NCBI RefSeq assembly: GCF_034676545.1
Contig: NZ_JAUCBZ010000015.1
Coordinates: forward strand, 3,463,501-3,527,500
Source of the DNA: Pararhodobacter sp.
GTDB lineage: Bacteria; Pseudomonadota; Alphaproteobacteria; Rhodobacterales; Rhodobacteraceae
Length of the DNA: 64,000 nt
Reading direction: 5' to 3'
Positions within the stretch are counted from its first letter, which is position 1. Each line of letters begins with the position of its first letter. The position numbers were made by a program, and so were the translations under genes. Below, piece by piece: positions 16,743 to 24,164 of this stretch. Under the pieces are notes generated by a model. That model was not told the DNA's origin, searched no databases, and saw only the letters and a list, made by a program, of their open reading frames with translations.

Positions 16743-18211
16743 TGCTGCATGCCCGCATTGCCGCGCGCGCCTTCAACACGCCGCTGCTGGTTGAACCCTC
16801 GAAAGCCATGGCGTTCCTCTCCGGTCTTGGGTCCCGCATTCTCGGGCGGCGGGTCGAGTTGGCAGACCATGATCTGCATGACGCACCCGGCACCGTCGTC
16901 CCGCCAGCGCGCGCCAGTATTCTGGCGGGCGGAATGCTGGACGAGTACCGCCAGCATGGTGAGGTGCCCTACCCGGTGGTAGACGGCATCGCCGTGATCG
17001 AAATCTCCGGCGTGCTGATCCATCGCGGGAGTTGGATCGGACAGTCATCCGGCCAGACCAGTTATGAGGGGATCGCGGCCCAGATCGACGCCGCCGCCAG
17101 CGATCCCTCCGTGCGCGGCCTCGCCTTGGAAATTGACAGCTTTGGCGGCGAAGTCGCGGGTGTTTTTGACCTGGCAGATCGCATTCGTGCAATTCGCACC
17201 ACAATACCCGTCTGGGCCTTTGTGGCCGAACACGCCTTCTCGGCGGGTTATGCGCTGGCCTCCCAGGCGGACCGGATCTTGCTGCCGCGTACCGGGGCGG
17301 TTGGCAGCATCGGCGTCGTGGTGATGCACGCTGATCTCAGCGGCCAGCTAGATCAGGACGGAACACGGGTGACACTGATCCATGCTGGATCCCACAAGGT
17401 CGACGCCAACCCCTACGAGCCTCTGCCCGCCGCTGTCCGCGACGACATCCAACGCGAGATCGACGTGCTGCGGTTTCTCTTTGCCGAGACCGTCGCGGCG
17501 GGTCGTGCCGGACGGTTAAGCCAAGATGCCACCATGGCGACCGAAGCTGCAACTTATCGCGGGGCAGATGCGGTTGCCGCAGGCCTCGCGGACGAGGTCA
17601 CCGACCTGGCACGCGGCTTTGCCGAGTTCCGGCAGCTGATCGCGCGCACGCCACTGCCCGCGATGGCGCGCTCCAACACCAGAGCACCGCGCCAGACAGT
17701 CACTCAAATCAGCCCACGAAAGGAAAGAGCCATGGCCCAAGCCCCTGACCATGAGGATACCACGCAAAAGGACATCGAGGATGCGCAGCGGGATGGTGCA
17801 CATGACACTGCAGGTGCTGCGCCAGCCAATGATGATGCCCGAGCACCGGACGCCGCGCCAACAGCAGCAATCGCGCCACCCCCCGCTGCGGCATCAGTGG
17901 CGCCCACCCCAGGTGCGACGCAACCGGGTAATCTGGCTGAGTTGTCGGCGCAGCTTCGCGAGTCGGCGGCGGAGATCGCCGAGATCGCGGTGCAGGCGGG
18001 CCGCCTCGGCATCGCCATCGATGCGGCGAAAGCCCTGCGCGAGGGCACCACGCCCGAAGCCCTGCGCCGCCTCGTGATTGAACGCGCCAGTGCTGCTGCC
18101 GACGCGCGCGATATTGTGGCCGCCCCGCCCTCACCCATTCTCCCGCAGGCCAAGGAAAGCCCGATCATTGCCGCGGCGAAACGAGCCGCTGCCGCTGGGA
18201 CCCGGGCCTGA
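16742..18211 (+). CDS. S49-type capsid maturation protease with scaffold tail (lambda gpC-like)
   Basis: Residues about 75-300 form a SppA/S49 (ClpP-fold) protease. ISGVLIHRG is the first strand, DSFGGEVAGVFDLADRI follows, and the nucleophile Ser lies in EHAFSAGYALASQADRI. The general-base Lys is in GSHKVDANPYEPL. The C-terminal 160 residues are Ala/Pro-rich and helical, as in scaffold domains, with an in-frame internal start at 17732. In lambda, gpC and its internal product Nu3 work together in prohead assembly. The length of 489 residues is near gpC (439). Confidence 0.9.
   Translation: MLHARIAARAFNTPLLVEPSKAMAFLSGLGSRILGRRVELADHDLHDAPGTVVPPARASILAGGMLDEYRQHGEVPYPVVDGIAVIEISGVLIHRGSWIGQSSGQTSYEGIAAQIDAAASDPSVRGLALEIDSFGGEVAGVFDLADRIRAIRTTIPVWAFVAEHAFSAGYALASQADRILLPRTGAVGSIGVVVMHADLSGQLDQDGTRVTLIHAGSHKVDANPYEPLPAAVRDDIQREIDVLRFLFAETVAAGRAGRLSQDATMATEAATYRGADAVAAGLADEVTDLARGFAEFRQLIARTPLPAMARSNTRAPRQTVTQISPRKERAMAQAPDHEDTTQKDIEDAQRDGAHDTAGAAPANDDARAPDAAPTAAIAPPPAAASVAPTPGATQPGNLAELSAQLRESAAEIAEIAVQAGRLGIAIDAAKALREGTTPEALRRLVIERASAAADARDIVAAPPSPILPQAKESPIIAAAKRAAAAGTRA
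17732..18211 (+). CDS. internal in-frame start: probable scaffold protein (Nu3-like)
   Basis: Codon 331 of the protease gene is an ATG preceded by AAAGGAAAGAGCC, a strong ribosome site in mid-gene. The product would be 159 residues starting MAQAPDHEDTTQKDIED. It carries a Pro/Ala linker followed by a helix (LAELSAQLRESAAEIAEIAV) that could form the scaffold coil. Lambda makes its scaffold Nu3 in the same way, from within gene C. Confidence 0.7.
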   Translation: MAQAPDHEDTTQKDIEDAQRDGAHDTAGAAPANDDARAPDAAPTAAIAPPPAAASVAPTPGATQPGNLAELSAQLRESAAEIAEIAVQAGRLGIAIDAAKALREGTTPEALRRLVIERASAAADARDIVAAPPSPILPQAKESPIIAAAKRAAAAGTRA

Positions 18212-18259
18212 CGCCTCGGTCTCTGCCGGACCGAACCCCAAACCCCCTCTGCCTGACTG

Positions 18260-18289
18260 ATCCCCCGCCGCACCGCCCCGGCGGGGGAT
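18260..18289 (+). terminator. strong GC hairpin between protease/scaffold and decoration genes
   Basis: An 11-bp perfect stem (ATCCCCCGCCG at 18260-18270 with its complement at 18279-18289) has an 8-base loop and is followed by CCTTTTG. It may attenuate transcription or stabilise the mRNA ends so that the decoration and capsid genes are made in excess. Confidence 0.55.
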
Positions 18290-18320
18290 GCCTTTTGCCC
18301 CCTTTGCATGGATTTCCATC

Positions 18321-18701
18321 ATGACTGTCCTGACCCAGCCTCCCAGCATGGGCGATGTCCTCAAATACGAGGTCAACCCGAACTACACCCGCGAGACCAT
18401 CACGTTGCTGGTCGGCACCGCCTATCCCGTCGGGTCGGTGTTGGGCCGCATTACCGCGAGCGGCAAGTACAAGCTCGCCACCAGCGGTGGCAGCGACGGC
18501 GCGCAGACCGCCGTGGCTGTGCTGCTCTTCGCCGTTGATGCCACTCTGGCCGATGCGGTCGGCCTGGTCGTGGCGCGCGGCCCGGCGATCGTCTCGCGTG
18601 CGGCGCTCACGTATGACGCCAGTGTCGATGACGCCGCCAAGATCACCACCAAGATCGGCCAACTGGCAGCCGCCGGGATACTCGCGCGCGACACCGCCTG
18701 A
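18321..18701 (+). CDS. head decoration protein (lambda gpD family)
   Basis: 126 residues starting MTVLTQPPSMGDVLKYE. The pattern YTRETITLLVG..YPVGSVLG and the later LLFAVDATLADAVGLVVARGPAIV follow the gpD fold (lambda gpD has 110 residues). The trimer clamps the expanded capsid shell. The start at 18321 is chosen over an ATG 33 bases upstream because the family begins at this Met. It is followed by 68 bases and then the capsid gene. Confidence 0.88.
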   Translation: MTVLTQPPSMGDVLKYEVNPNYTRETITLLVGTAYPVGSVLGRITASGKYKLATSGGSDGAQTAVAVLLFAVDATLADAVGLVVARGPAIVSRAALTYDASVDDAAKITTKIGQLAAAGILARDTA

Positions 18702-18769
18702 TCCCGCCGCTGTTCCCCAATCGACCTGACGCGTCAGCCGTTCACCCCCTCGTTCCCCCGGAGTTCCCC

Positions 18770-19792
18770 ATGACCATCACCCGCAACCCGTTCGACATTG
18801 GCGGCTACTCGCTCGCCGAGATGACGCAGGCGATCAATATCCTGCCCAACCTCTATACGCGCCTCGGCCAGCTCGGCCTCTTCCGCTTTGAAGGCGTGAC
18901 CCAACGCTCGATCGTGATCGAGCAGCGCGAGGGGGTGTTGAGCCTGCTGCCCTCGGTTCCGCTCGGCGCCCCTGCCACCGTCGGCAATCGCGAGGCGCGC
19001 TCGATGCGTTCCTTTGCCCTGCCGTGGATCCCGCATGACGACGTGATCCTGCCCGGCGACGTCCAGGGAATGCCCGCACTGGGCATGTCAGACACCGCCG
19101 ATCCTCTGGTCGAGGTGATGAACCGCAAGCTCACGCTTATGCGCCGCAAACACGCCCAGACCCGCGAATACATGGAAATGAACGCGCTGCGTGGCATCGT
19201 GAAGGATGGTTCTGGTACCACGCTTTACAACTACTTCACCGAATTTGGCCTCGCGCAGATCTCGGTCGACTTCGTTTTTGGGACCGCCGCCACCAATGTG
19301 CAGAGCAAGGTGCGCACCACCCTGCGCGCCATCGAGGACAATCTGATGGGCGAGACCATGACCACCGCGCACGCGCTGGTCAGTTCAGAGTTCTTCGACA
19401 AGCTGATCAGCCATCCCAAGACCGAAGACGCCTACAAATTCTTCTCCGCCACCGGCGGCCAGCCGCTGCGCGAGGACATGCGCCGGGCCTTTCCCTTCGC
19501 AGGCATTCTGTTCGAGGAATACAACGGCTCGGTCACGCTCTCAAACGGCACCTCGGAACGGCTGATTCCCACCGGCGAGGGCATCGCCTTTCCGATGGGC
19601 ACGTTTGATACCTTCACCACCTATGGTGGCCCGGCGAACCTGCTGGAAACCGCCAATACCATCGGCATGCCGCTCTATGCCCGCCAGATGATCGACGCCA
19701 AGGGCCGCTGGATTGATCTCATGACCGAAGCCTCGATCCTACCGGTCAACAAGCGTCCGCGCCTGGCAATCCGTTTGCACAGCTCGAACTGA
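18770..19792 (+). CDS. major capsid protein (lambda gpE family)
   Basis: 340 residues (lambda gpE has 341). Typical stretches are NPFDIGGYSLAEMTQAINI at the start and LPSVPLGAP. Later come ALPWIPHDDVILPGDVQG, REYMEMNALRGIV and the C-terminal IDLMTEASILPVNKRP. It has the HK97 fold and builds the icosahedral shell. There is no cleaved N-terminal scaffold, as in lambda. Confidence 0.94.
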   Translation: MTITRNPFDIGGYSLAEMTQAINILPNLYTRLGQLGLFRFEGVTQRSIVIEQREGVLSLLPSVPLGAPATVGNREARSMRSFALPWIPHDDVILPGDVQGMPALGMSDTADPLVEVMNRKLTLMRRKHAQTREYMEMNALRGIVKDGSGTTLYNYFTEFGLAQISVDFVFGTAATNVQSKVRTTLRAIEDNLMGETMTTAHALVSSEFFDKLISHPKTEDAYKFFSATGGQPLREDMRRAFPFAGILFEEYNGSVTLSNGTSERLIPTGEGIAFPMGTFDTFTTYGGPANLLETANTIGMPLYARQMIDAKGRWIDLMTEASILPVNKRPRLAIRLHSSN

Positions 19793-19804
19793 TGGGGCCG
19801 CCCC

Positions 19805-20116
19805 ATGTCCGTCTTCGCGGCTGTCATCGACAACCTGTTTTGCGATCCCAATATCGCGCGCGATGCCGTCTACATTGCCGATGGCGGCGCGCCGATCCTT
19901 GTCCGCGTGGTCACCCGCTGCGCGGACGAAATCACGAGGTTCGGCGACGCGCGGCTCTGGTCGGACACCACCCGCATCGACTTGCGCGTGGCCGAGGTGC
20001 CCAACCCGCGCCCGGGCGACCGCATCGAGATCGGCACTGAGGCCTTCCTCATTCAGGGCGAGCCCGTCCGCGACCGCGAGCGGCTGGTCTGGACCGTCAA
20101 TCTGAGGCCCGCATGA
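19805..20116 (+). CDS. head-tail connector protein (gpFII position)
   Basis: 103 residues, strand-rich (DAVYIADGGAPILVRVVTR, RIDLRVAEVPNPRPGDRIEIG, EAFLIQGEPVRDRERLVW). A small beta-barrel between the capsid and tail completion genes is the usual place for an FII-type joining protein. The stop overlaps the next gene. Confidence 0.7.
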   Translation: MSVFAAVIDNLFCDPNIARDAVYIADGGAPILVRVVTRCADEITRFGDARLWSDTTRIDLRVAEVPNPRPGDRIEIGTEAFLIQGEPVRDRERLVWTVNLRPA

Positions 20117-20745
20117 AGCTGAAACTCGAATTCAACCCCGACCTCGTCGCCCTGATGCAGGCGGAAATCGCCGCCGGTGAAAAGGCAGTGTCGGCGGCGA
20201 TGCGCGAAGCTGGCACTTCCCTGAAATCCGCCTGGCGTGGCCAGATCACCGGCGCTGGCCTCGGCACCCGGCTTGGAAACAGCATCCGCCTCGCCAGCTT
20301 CCCGAAATCCGGCGATAGCCTGAACGCGGCTGCGCTGGTCTGGTCCAACGCCCCGGCAATCATCGGAGCGCATGACACCGGGCCGCTGATCCGGTCAAAA
20401 GAAGGGTTCTGGCTGGCAATCCCCACCGCGGCCGCTGGGAAAAGCACGAAGGGCGGCCGGATTACCCCCGGCGAATGGGAGCGCCGTACCGGCTTGCGCC
20501 TGCGGTTCATCTATCGCCGGAGGGGGCCAAGTCTGCTGCTGGCCGAGGGGCGGTTGAATTCGAAGGGCCGGGCCGTGGCATCAAAGTCGAAAACCGGGCG
20601 TGGGGTCGCGACCGTGCCGATCTTCCTTCTCGTGCCGCAGGTCAAACTCAGCAAGCGCCTAGATCTGGCGCGGGATGCGGAGCGCGCGGTGGACGGCGTG
20701 CCGGGCCGCGTCGTGGCGGGGTGGGTCCAGGGGCGGCTTACGTGA
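20113..20745 (+). CDS. DUF6441 family phage protein, probably tail completion
   Basis: 210 residues. Landmarks are AVSAAMREAGTSLKSAWRGQ, GTRLGNSIRLASFP and FIYRRRGPSLLLAEGRLN, which match DUF6441 proteins of Rhodobacterales phages. Its position after the connector gene corresponds to lambda gene Z, a tail-completion protein; that equivalence is inference. The stop TGA overlaps an ATG that opens a 15-codon stub at the edge of an inserted segment. Confidence 0.75.
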   Translation: MKLKLEFNPDLVALMQAEIAAGEKAVSAAMREAGTSLKSAWRGQITGAGLGTRLGNSIRLASFPKSGDSLNAAALVWSNAPAIIGAHDTGPLIRSKEGFWLAIPTAAAGKSTKGGRITPGEWERRTGLRLRFIYRRRGPSLLLAEGRLNSKGRAVASKSKTGRGVATVPIFLLVPQVKLSKRLDLARDAERAVDGVPGRVVAGWVQGRLT

Positions 20746-20839
20746 TGCCCAAGCCAAATGTCCCGACTTCCCCACGACCAAATGCTTGAGAAATATTTGA
20801 AAGATCACCTTGTCTGTCATTCAACGAAGGAGAAAACCC

Positions 20840-20989
20840 TTGGGTAAGTATAGCGGAAACGATCATTCGAAGGCCGAGAACGATAATCGGTCGAATCAGA
20901 TGAATCCAACAAGCGATACGTTCTGGACTGACAGGGGGCATGATGAGCGCCCTGACGACTGGAGTTCCCGGTTTGAGGATTGGGACTAA
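20840..20989 (+). CDS. small acidic protein in a cargo segment (49 aa)
   Basis: The TTG start has AAGGAG with an eight-base gap, an unusually good ribosome site. The product is very hydrophilic and acidic and ends RPDDWSSRFEDWD. It lies on the phage strand inside the inserted segment and converges with the 349-aa gene, overlapping its last four bases. It could be a partner or antitoxin-like companion, or an independent moron; the sequence does not settle this. Confidence 0.5.
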   Translation: MGKYSGNDHSKAENDNRSNQMNPTSDTFWTDRGHDERPDDWSSRFEDWD

Positions 20990-22035
20990 AACTGTGCCAA
21001 GCTGCCGCCTTGCGACCCGCCGGGCGGCAGCATCGAATCGATGTTCAGCTTGATCAACACATTCCAATCGTTGAAAGGTGCCATTGGATCGAAACGCGAA
21101 AAGGACTGAGCGACACTTTTGTTCTGCAGAAATGCCTTCTGAAGAAAGCACGCCAAAATTCCAATAATATAACACTCGCTCAGATCCTTGCCCGAAGACG
21201 CCTTCCTGATATTCTTTGTCATTATTTGAAGCCGATCCACAGAAGGGACTTCAGAACCTTTTCTATATTTCCTGCCTTGGCGAATTCTTGTTTCGTCGTC
21301 TGCGCCAGAATCCGCAAGCATGATCTTGAACACGGCATCAAGCGAAGGCAAGCCCGACGATTCCTGAACAAAATCGAACCAATACCGAAGCGCCGACAAC
21401 TCCCCGGTCAAGGGATCTCGCGACGCAATCATCGGCGGAAGAAAACCGGGGCGATCTCCCTCCGTCTTGGGCTGTTCCTCGCCAACGGCAATCAACAAAA
21501 CAAGGAGGCTGAGCAGTTGCACCGGAAATCTGGCGGCAACGGCATGGCTTGGTGCACGACGACATTCCGATAGATACCACTGCACGGTTTCGGTGTTGGC
21601 CCACGGCAAACGCTCTAGCGCGCCAATGGCGTCATCCGACCGACTCGATGCAAAGTCTTGCGCAATCTGCAAAGAGGCAATTTCAAATTGCTTAACTACG
21701 TTTGTTGTGCGTGGGTATGCCCGATCAAATTGCGTTGCTAGGGCGAGCAATTGCCAGGCGCTATCGCGGCACTCGCGAATATCAGCGTCGCGACCCTTCA
21801 GGTGATCCAAGCAGGCAGTCTCACCCATTCCAAGGTGAGGCTGGAGAATTCTGCGGATCAAATTTTTGAACCGTTCACGCGATGTCTCTATCGCGTCGCT
21901 GCTATTCAATCTGCTCAAATACCGATGATCAGCGCTGTTCCCACCGACACCTTCTTCCCTTTTTCCCAAGAGCCAAGTGCTCTTCGAAATACCGAGCAAT
22001 TCAGTCAGAAAATCAGGCGATTCGGGAAAGAACAC
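20986..22035 (-). CDS. unknown 349-aa protein inserted against the tail operon
   Basis: The start is the GTG at 22035, with GGAG seven bases before it. One hydrophobic helix lies near residues 168-182 (FPVQLLSLLVLLIAVG) and the rest is helical and soluble. I recognise no motif. It is transcribed against all surrounding tail genes and looks AT-richer and different in codon use. With its 49-aa neighbour it forms a cargo (moron) unit between the DUF6441 and gpU-position genes. Such genes often act in the lysogen, for example in superinfection exclusion, but nothing here proves that. Confidence 0.6.
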   Translation of the reverse strand: MFFPESPDFLTELLGISKSTWLLGKREEGVGGNSADHRYLSRLNSSDAIETSRERFKNLIRRILQPHLGMGETACLDHLKGRDADIRECRDSAWQLLALATQFDRAYPRTTNVVKQFEIASLQIAQDFASSRSDDAIGALERLPWANTETVQWYLSECRRAPSHAVAARFPVQLLSLLVLLIAVGEEQPKTEGDRPGFLPPMIASRDPLTGELSALRYWFDFVQESSGLPSLDAVFKIMLADSGADDETRIRQGRKYRKGSEVPSVDRLQIMTKNIRKASSGKDLSECYIIGILACFLQKAFLQNKSVAQSFSRFDPMAPFNDWNVLIKLNIDSMLPPGGSQGGSLAQF

Positions 22036-22091
22036 TCACCAACTCCGTCAACAATAACTTGCCGGAACCACTGTGAAAGTAGTTCAAGCGA

Positions 22092-22514
22092 ATGTCTACC
22101 ACCCGCGAAACCATCCTTGCCGCGCTGCATGCGCGGCTGCAGTTGATTGCCGCCCTTACTTTACGCGATGAGGTGTTGCCCGAGCGTATCCCGGCGGCTG
22201 GGTTGATCATCCTGCGCGATGGCCAGCCCGGCGAGCCTGAGGTGACGCTGTCGCCGCTGCGCTACCATTACCAGCACCGGGCCGAGATCGAGGTCGTTGT
22301 CCAGGCCGGAACGGGCAGGACAAGTACTTTCGACGACCTGATCGCCAGCATCGGCGCCGCGCTGGAAGCCGACCGCACCTTAAGCGGCCTGTGCGATTGG
22401 GTCGAACCCGAAGCCCCTGCCTCGGTCGACCTGCCCATCGAGGGCGCGGCTGCATTGAAGGCGGCGATCATCACCATCGTCCTGCATTACACCACCACCG
22501 GCCCTCTGGCCTGA
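22092..22514 (+). CDS. minor tail protein, tail completion (gpU position)
   Basis: 140 residues (LAALHARLQLIAAL..., then EIEVVVQAGTGRTSTFDDLIASIGAAL) with the alpha/beta pattern of tail terminator proteins. It precedes the tail tube gene, as U precedes V in lambda. There is no clear ribosome site before the ATG, probably because the cargo insertion replaced the original upstream sequence. Confidence 0.6.
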   Translation: MSTTRETILAALHARLQLIAALTLRDEVLPERIPAAGLIILRDGQPGEPEVTLSPLRYHYQHRAEIEVVVQAGTGRTSTFDDLIASIGAALEADRTLSGLCDWVEPEAPASVDLPIEGAAALKAAIITIVLHYTTTGPLA

Positions 22515-22539
22515 CACCCCCAACATCAAGGAGACCCCC

Positions 22540-23478
22540 ATGGCACGTGCGCAAGGCGCGCGGGCGCAGATGGCGCTTGCGTTCGAAACGACCTATGGCA
22601 CACCGCCCGCGAGCGGGTTCATCCGGATGCCCTTTGCCAGCACCACGCTGGGGTCCGAGCAGCCGCTCTTGAACAGCGAATTGCTCGGCTATGGCCGCGA
22701 TCCGCTGGCGCCGATCAAGGATGCGGTGACGGCCGATGGCAACGTCGTCGTGCCGATCGACGCGCAGGGTTTCGGCTTCTGGCTGAAGGCCGCGTTTGGT
22801 CAGCCCATCACCACGGGCACCAATCCCTACACACACGAATTCCGCTCGGGCGGCTGGACGCTGCCGTCGCTATCGATTGAGACAGGCATGCCGGAGGTGC
22901 CGCGTTATGCGGTCTATTCGGGCTGCGTGCTCGACACGCTCAGCTGGCAGATGCAGCGCTCAGGATTGCTGACAGCCACGGCCAGCCTGGTCGCGCAGGG
23001 TGAAAGCGTTGCGACCAGTTCTGCCGCGGGCACGCTGGCCGACCTCGGGCTGCAGCGCTTCGGGCATTTCAACGGCGCGATCACCCGCAACGGCAATTCC
23101 CTCGGTAACATCGTCTCGGCCGAGATCACCTATGCCAATACACTCGACCGGGTGGAGACCATCCGCTCGGACGGGCGCATTGATGGCGCGGACCCGTCGA
23201 TTGCAGCCCTTACCGGTCGGATCGAGGTGCGCTTTGCCGATCAGGTGCTGGCGACGCAGGCCATCAATGGCGATCCCTGCGAGCTGAGTTTCGCCTACAC
23301 GCTGCCCTCCGGCGAGAGCCTGACGCTCACAGCGCACGCCGTGTATCTGCCGCGCCCGCGTATTGAGATCGCAGGGCCGCAGGGGGTGCAGGCCACCTTC
23401 GACTGGCAGGCGGCGCGCGATGCGGTGCTGGGGCGCATGTGCACCGTAACCCTCATCAACGCCATCGAGGAGTATTGA
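22540..23478 (+). CDS. phage tail tube protein
   Basis: 312 residues. It begins ARAQGARAQMALAFETTYGT, continues FGFWLKAAFGQP and EFRSGGWTLPSLSIE, and ends ATFDWQAARDAVLGRMCTVTL. These match phage_tail_tube proteins that form the inner tube. It is preceded by AAGGAGACC, one of the strongest ribosome sites in the operon, as expected for an abundant protein. The chaperone gene follows after three bases. Confidence 0.82.
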   Translation: MARAQGARAQMALAFETTYGTPPASGFIRMPFASTTLGSEQPLLNSELLGYGRDPLAPIKDAVTADGNVVVPIDAQGFGFWLKAAFGQPITTGTNPYTHEFRSGGWTLPSLSIETGMPEVPRYAVYSGCVLDTLSWQMQRSGLLTATASLVAQGESVATSSAAGTLADLGLQRFGHFNGAITRNGNSLGNIVSAEITYANTLDRVETIRSDGRIDGADPSIAALTGRIEVRFADQVLATQAINGDPCELSFAYTLPSGESLTLTAHAVYLPRPRIEIAGPQGVQATFDWQAARDAVLGRMCTVTLINAIEEY

Positions 23479-23481
23479 TCC

Positions 23482-23937
23482 ATGCTTCGCCTGAACCTCG
23501 CCCGCGAGCCCTGGTGGCTCGACCTTGGCCTTGGCGTGCGCGTCCGGGTCGAGCCGCTGACCACCGCGCTGATGGTCGCCGCACGCAGCGATCCAGTTGT
23601 GCGCAGTCTGCCCGAGGGCACCAGCGATGACGAAATCGCCGTGATCTTTGGCAAGGCCCTGGCCGAACGGGCCATTCTCGATTGGGAGGGTGTCGGCGAT
23701 GCGGATGGCACGCCGGTGGCCGTCACGCCTGAAGGCATCGCTGCCCTCCTCGACATTTGGCCGATCTTTGAGCGTTTCCAGATGGGCTATGTCGCCAGGG
23801 GGTTGGAGCTGGACGCAGAAAAAAACGCCTCCGCGCCCTCGCCGATTGGATCTACGGCGGGGGCGAAGCCTACTGCGCAGCCTGCGCACCCTGCGAGGGC
23901 CGCGGCGGCGCCTGCGAAGCCTGCCCGCAAACCCTGA
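23482..23937 (+). CDS. tail assembly chaperone, short form (gpG-like)
   Basis: 151 residues in the zero frame. The structured part is EPLTTALMVAARSDPVVRSL through LLDIWPIFERFQMGYVARGL. The end after residue 115 is low-complexity Ala/Pro (PTAQPAHPARAAAAPAKP), which suggests that the useful frame continues elsewhere. It lies between the tube and tape measure genes, where lambda has G and T. It coats the tape measure during tail assembly. Confidence 0.8.
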   Translation: MLRLNLAREPWWLDLGLGVRVRVEPLTTALMVAARSDPVVRSLPEGTSDDEIAVIFGKALAERAILDWEGVGDADGTPVAVTPEGIAALLDIWPIFERFQMGYVARGLELDAEKNASAPSPIGSTAGAKPTAQPAHPARAAAAPAKPARKP

Positions 23938-24164
23938 ACGCGCCCCGCACGCTGGAAGGCTGGCAGGTCTGGGATCTGGCCGGACGGCTTGGCGGGCAGA
24001 TCCGGGCAGTACCGGGCGTGGTGCTGGGCTGGGACATGACGGCAGCGTTGGCCATGGCGAATGCGCTGGGCGTGGAGCCGCGCGCTGCCGTCGAATTCTT
24101 GCCCGTGATCGAGGCGGTGATGGTGCGCAAGCTCAACGAGCAGATGGACGGCCAAAATGACTGA
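23482..24164 (+). CDS. tail assembly chaperone, long form by -1 frameshift (gpGT-like)
   Basis: Codons 113-115 are GAA AAA AAC, giving the slippery heptamer A AAA AAC at 23820-23826. A -1 slip continues RLRALADWIYGGGEAYCAAC and runs 112 codons to the TGA at 24162-24164, overlapping the tape measure start (ATG 24157). The extension looks like real protein. It has five cysteines in C-x2-C-x2-C-x6-C-x2-C spacing, then LEGWQVWDLAGRLGGQIR and a helix ending LNEQMDGQND. In lambda the GT form bridges the tape measure and the tube protein. Confidence 0.8.

Noticed and set aside
20738..21175. A 145-codon minus-strand frame in the cargo segment
   Set aside because: It overlaps the better supported 49-aa plus-strand gene and the end of the 349-aa gene, and lacks a ribosome site.
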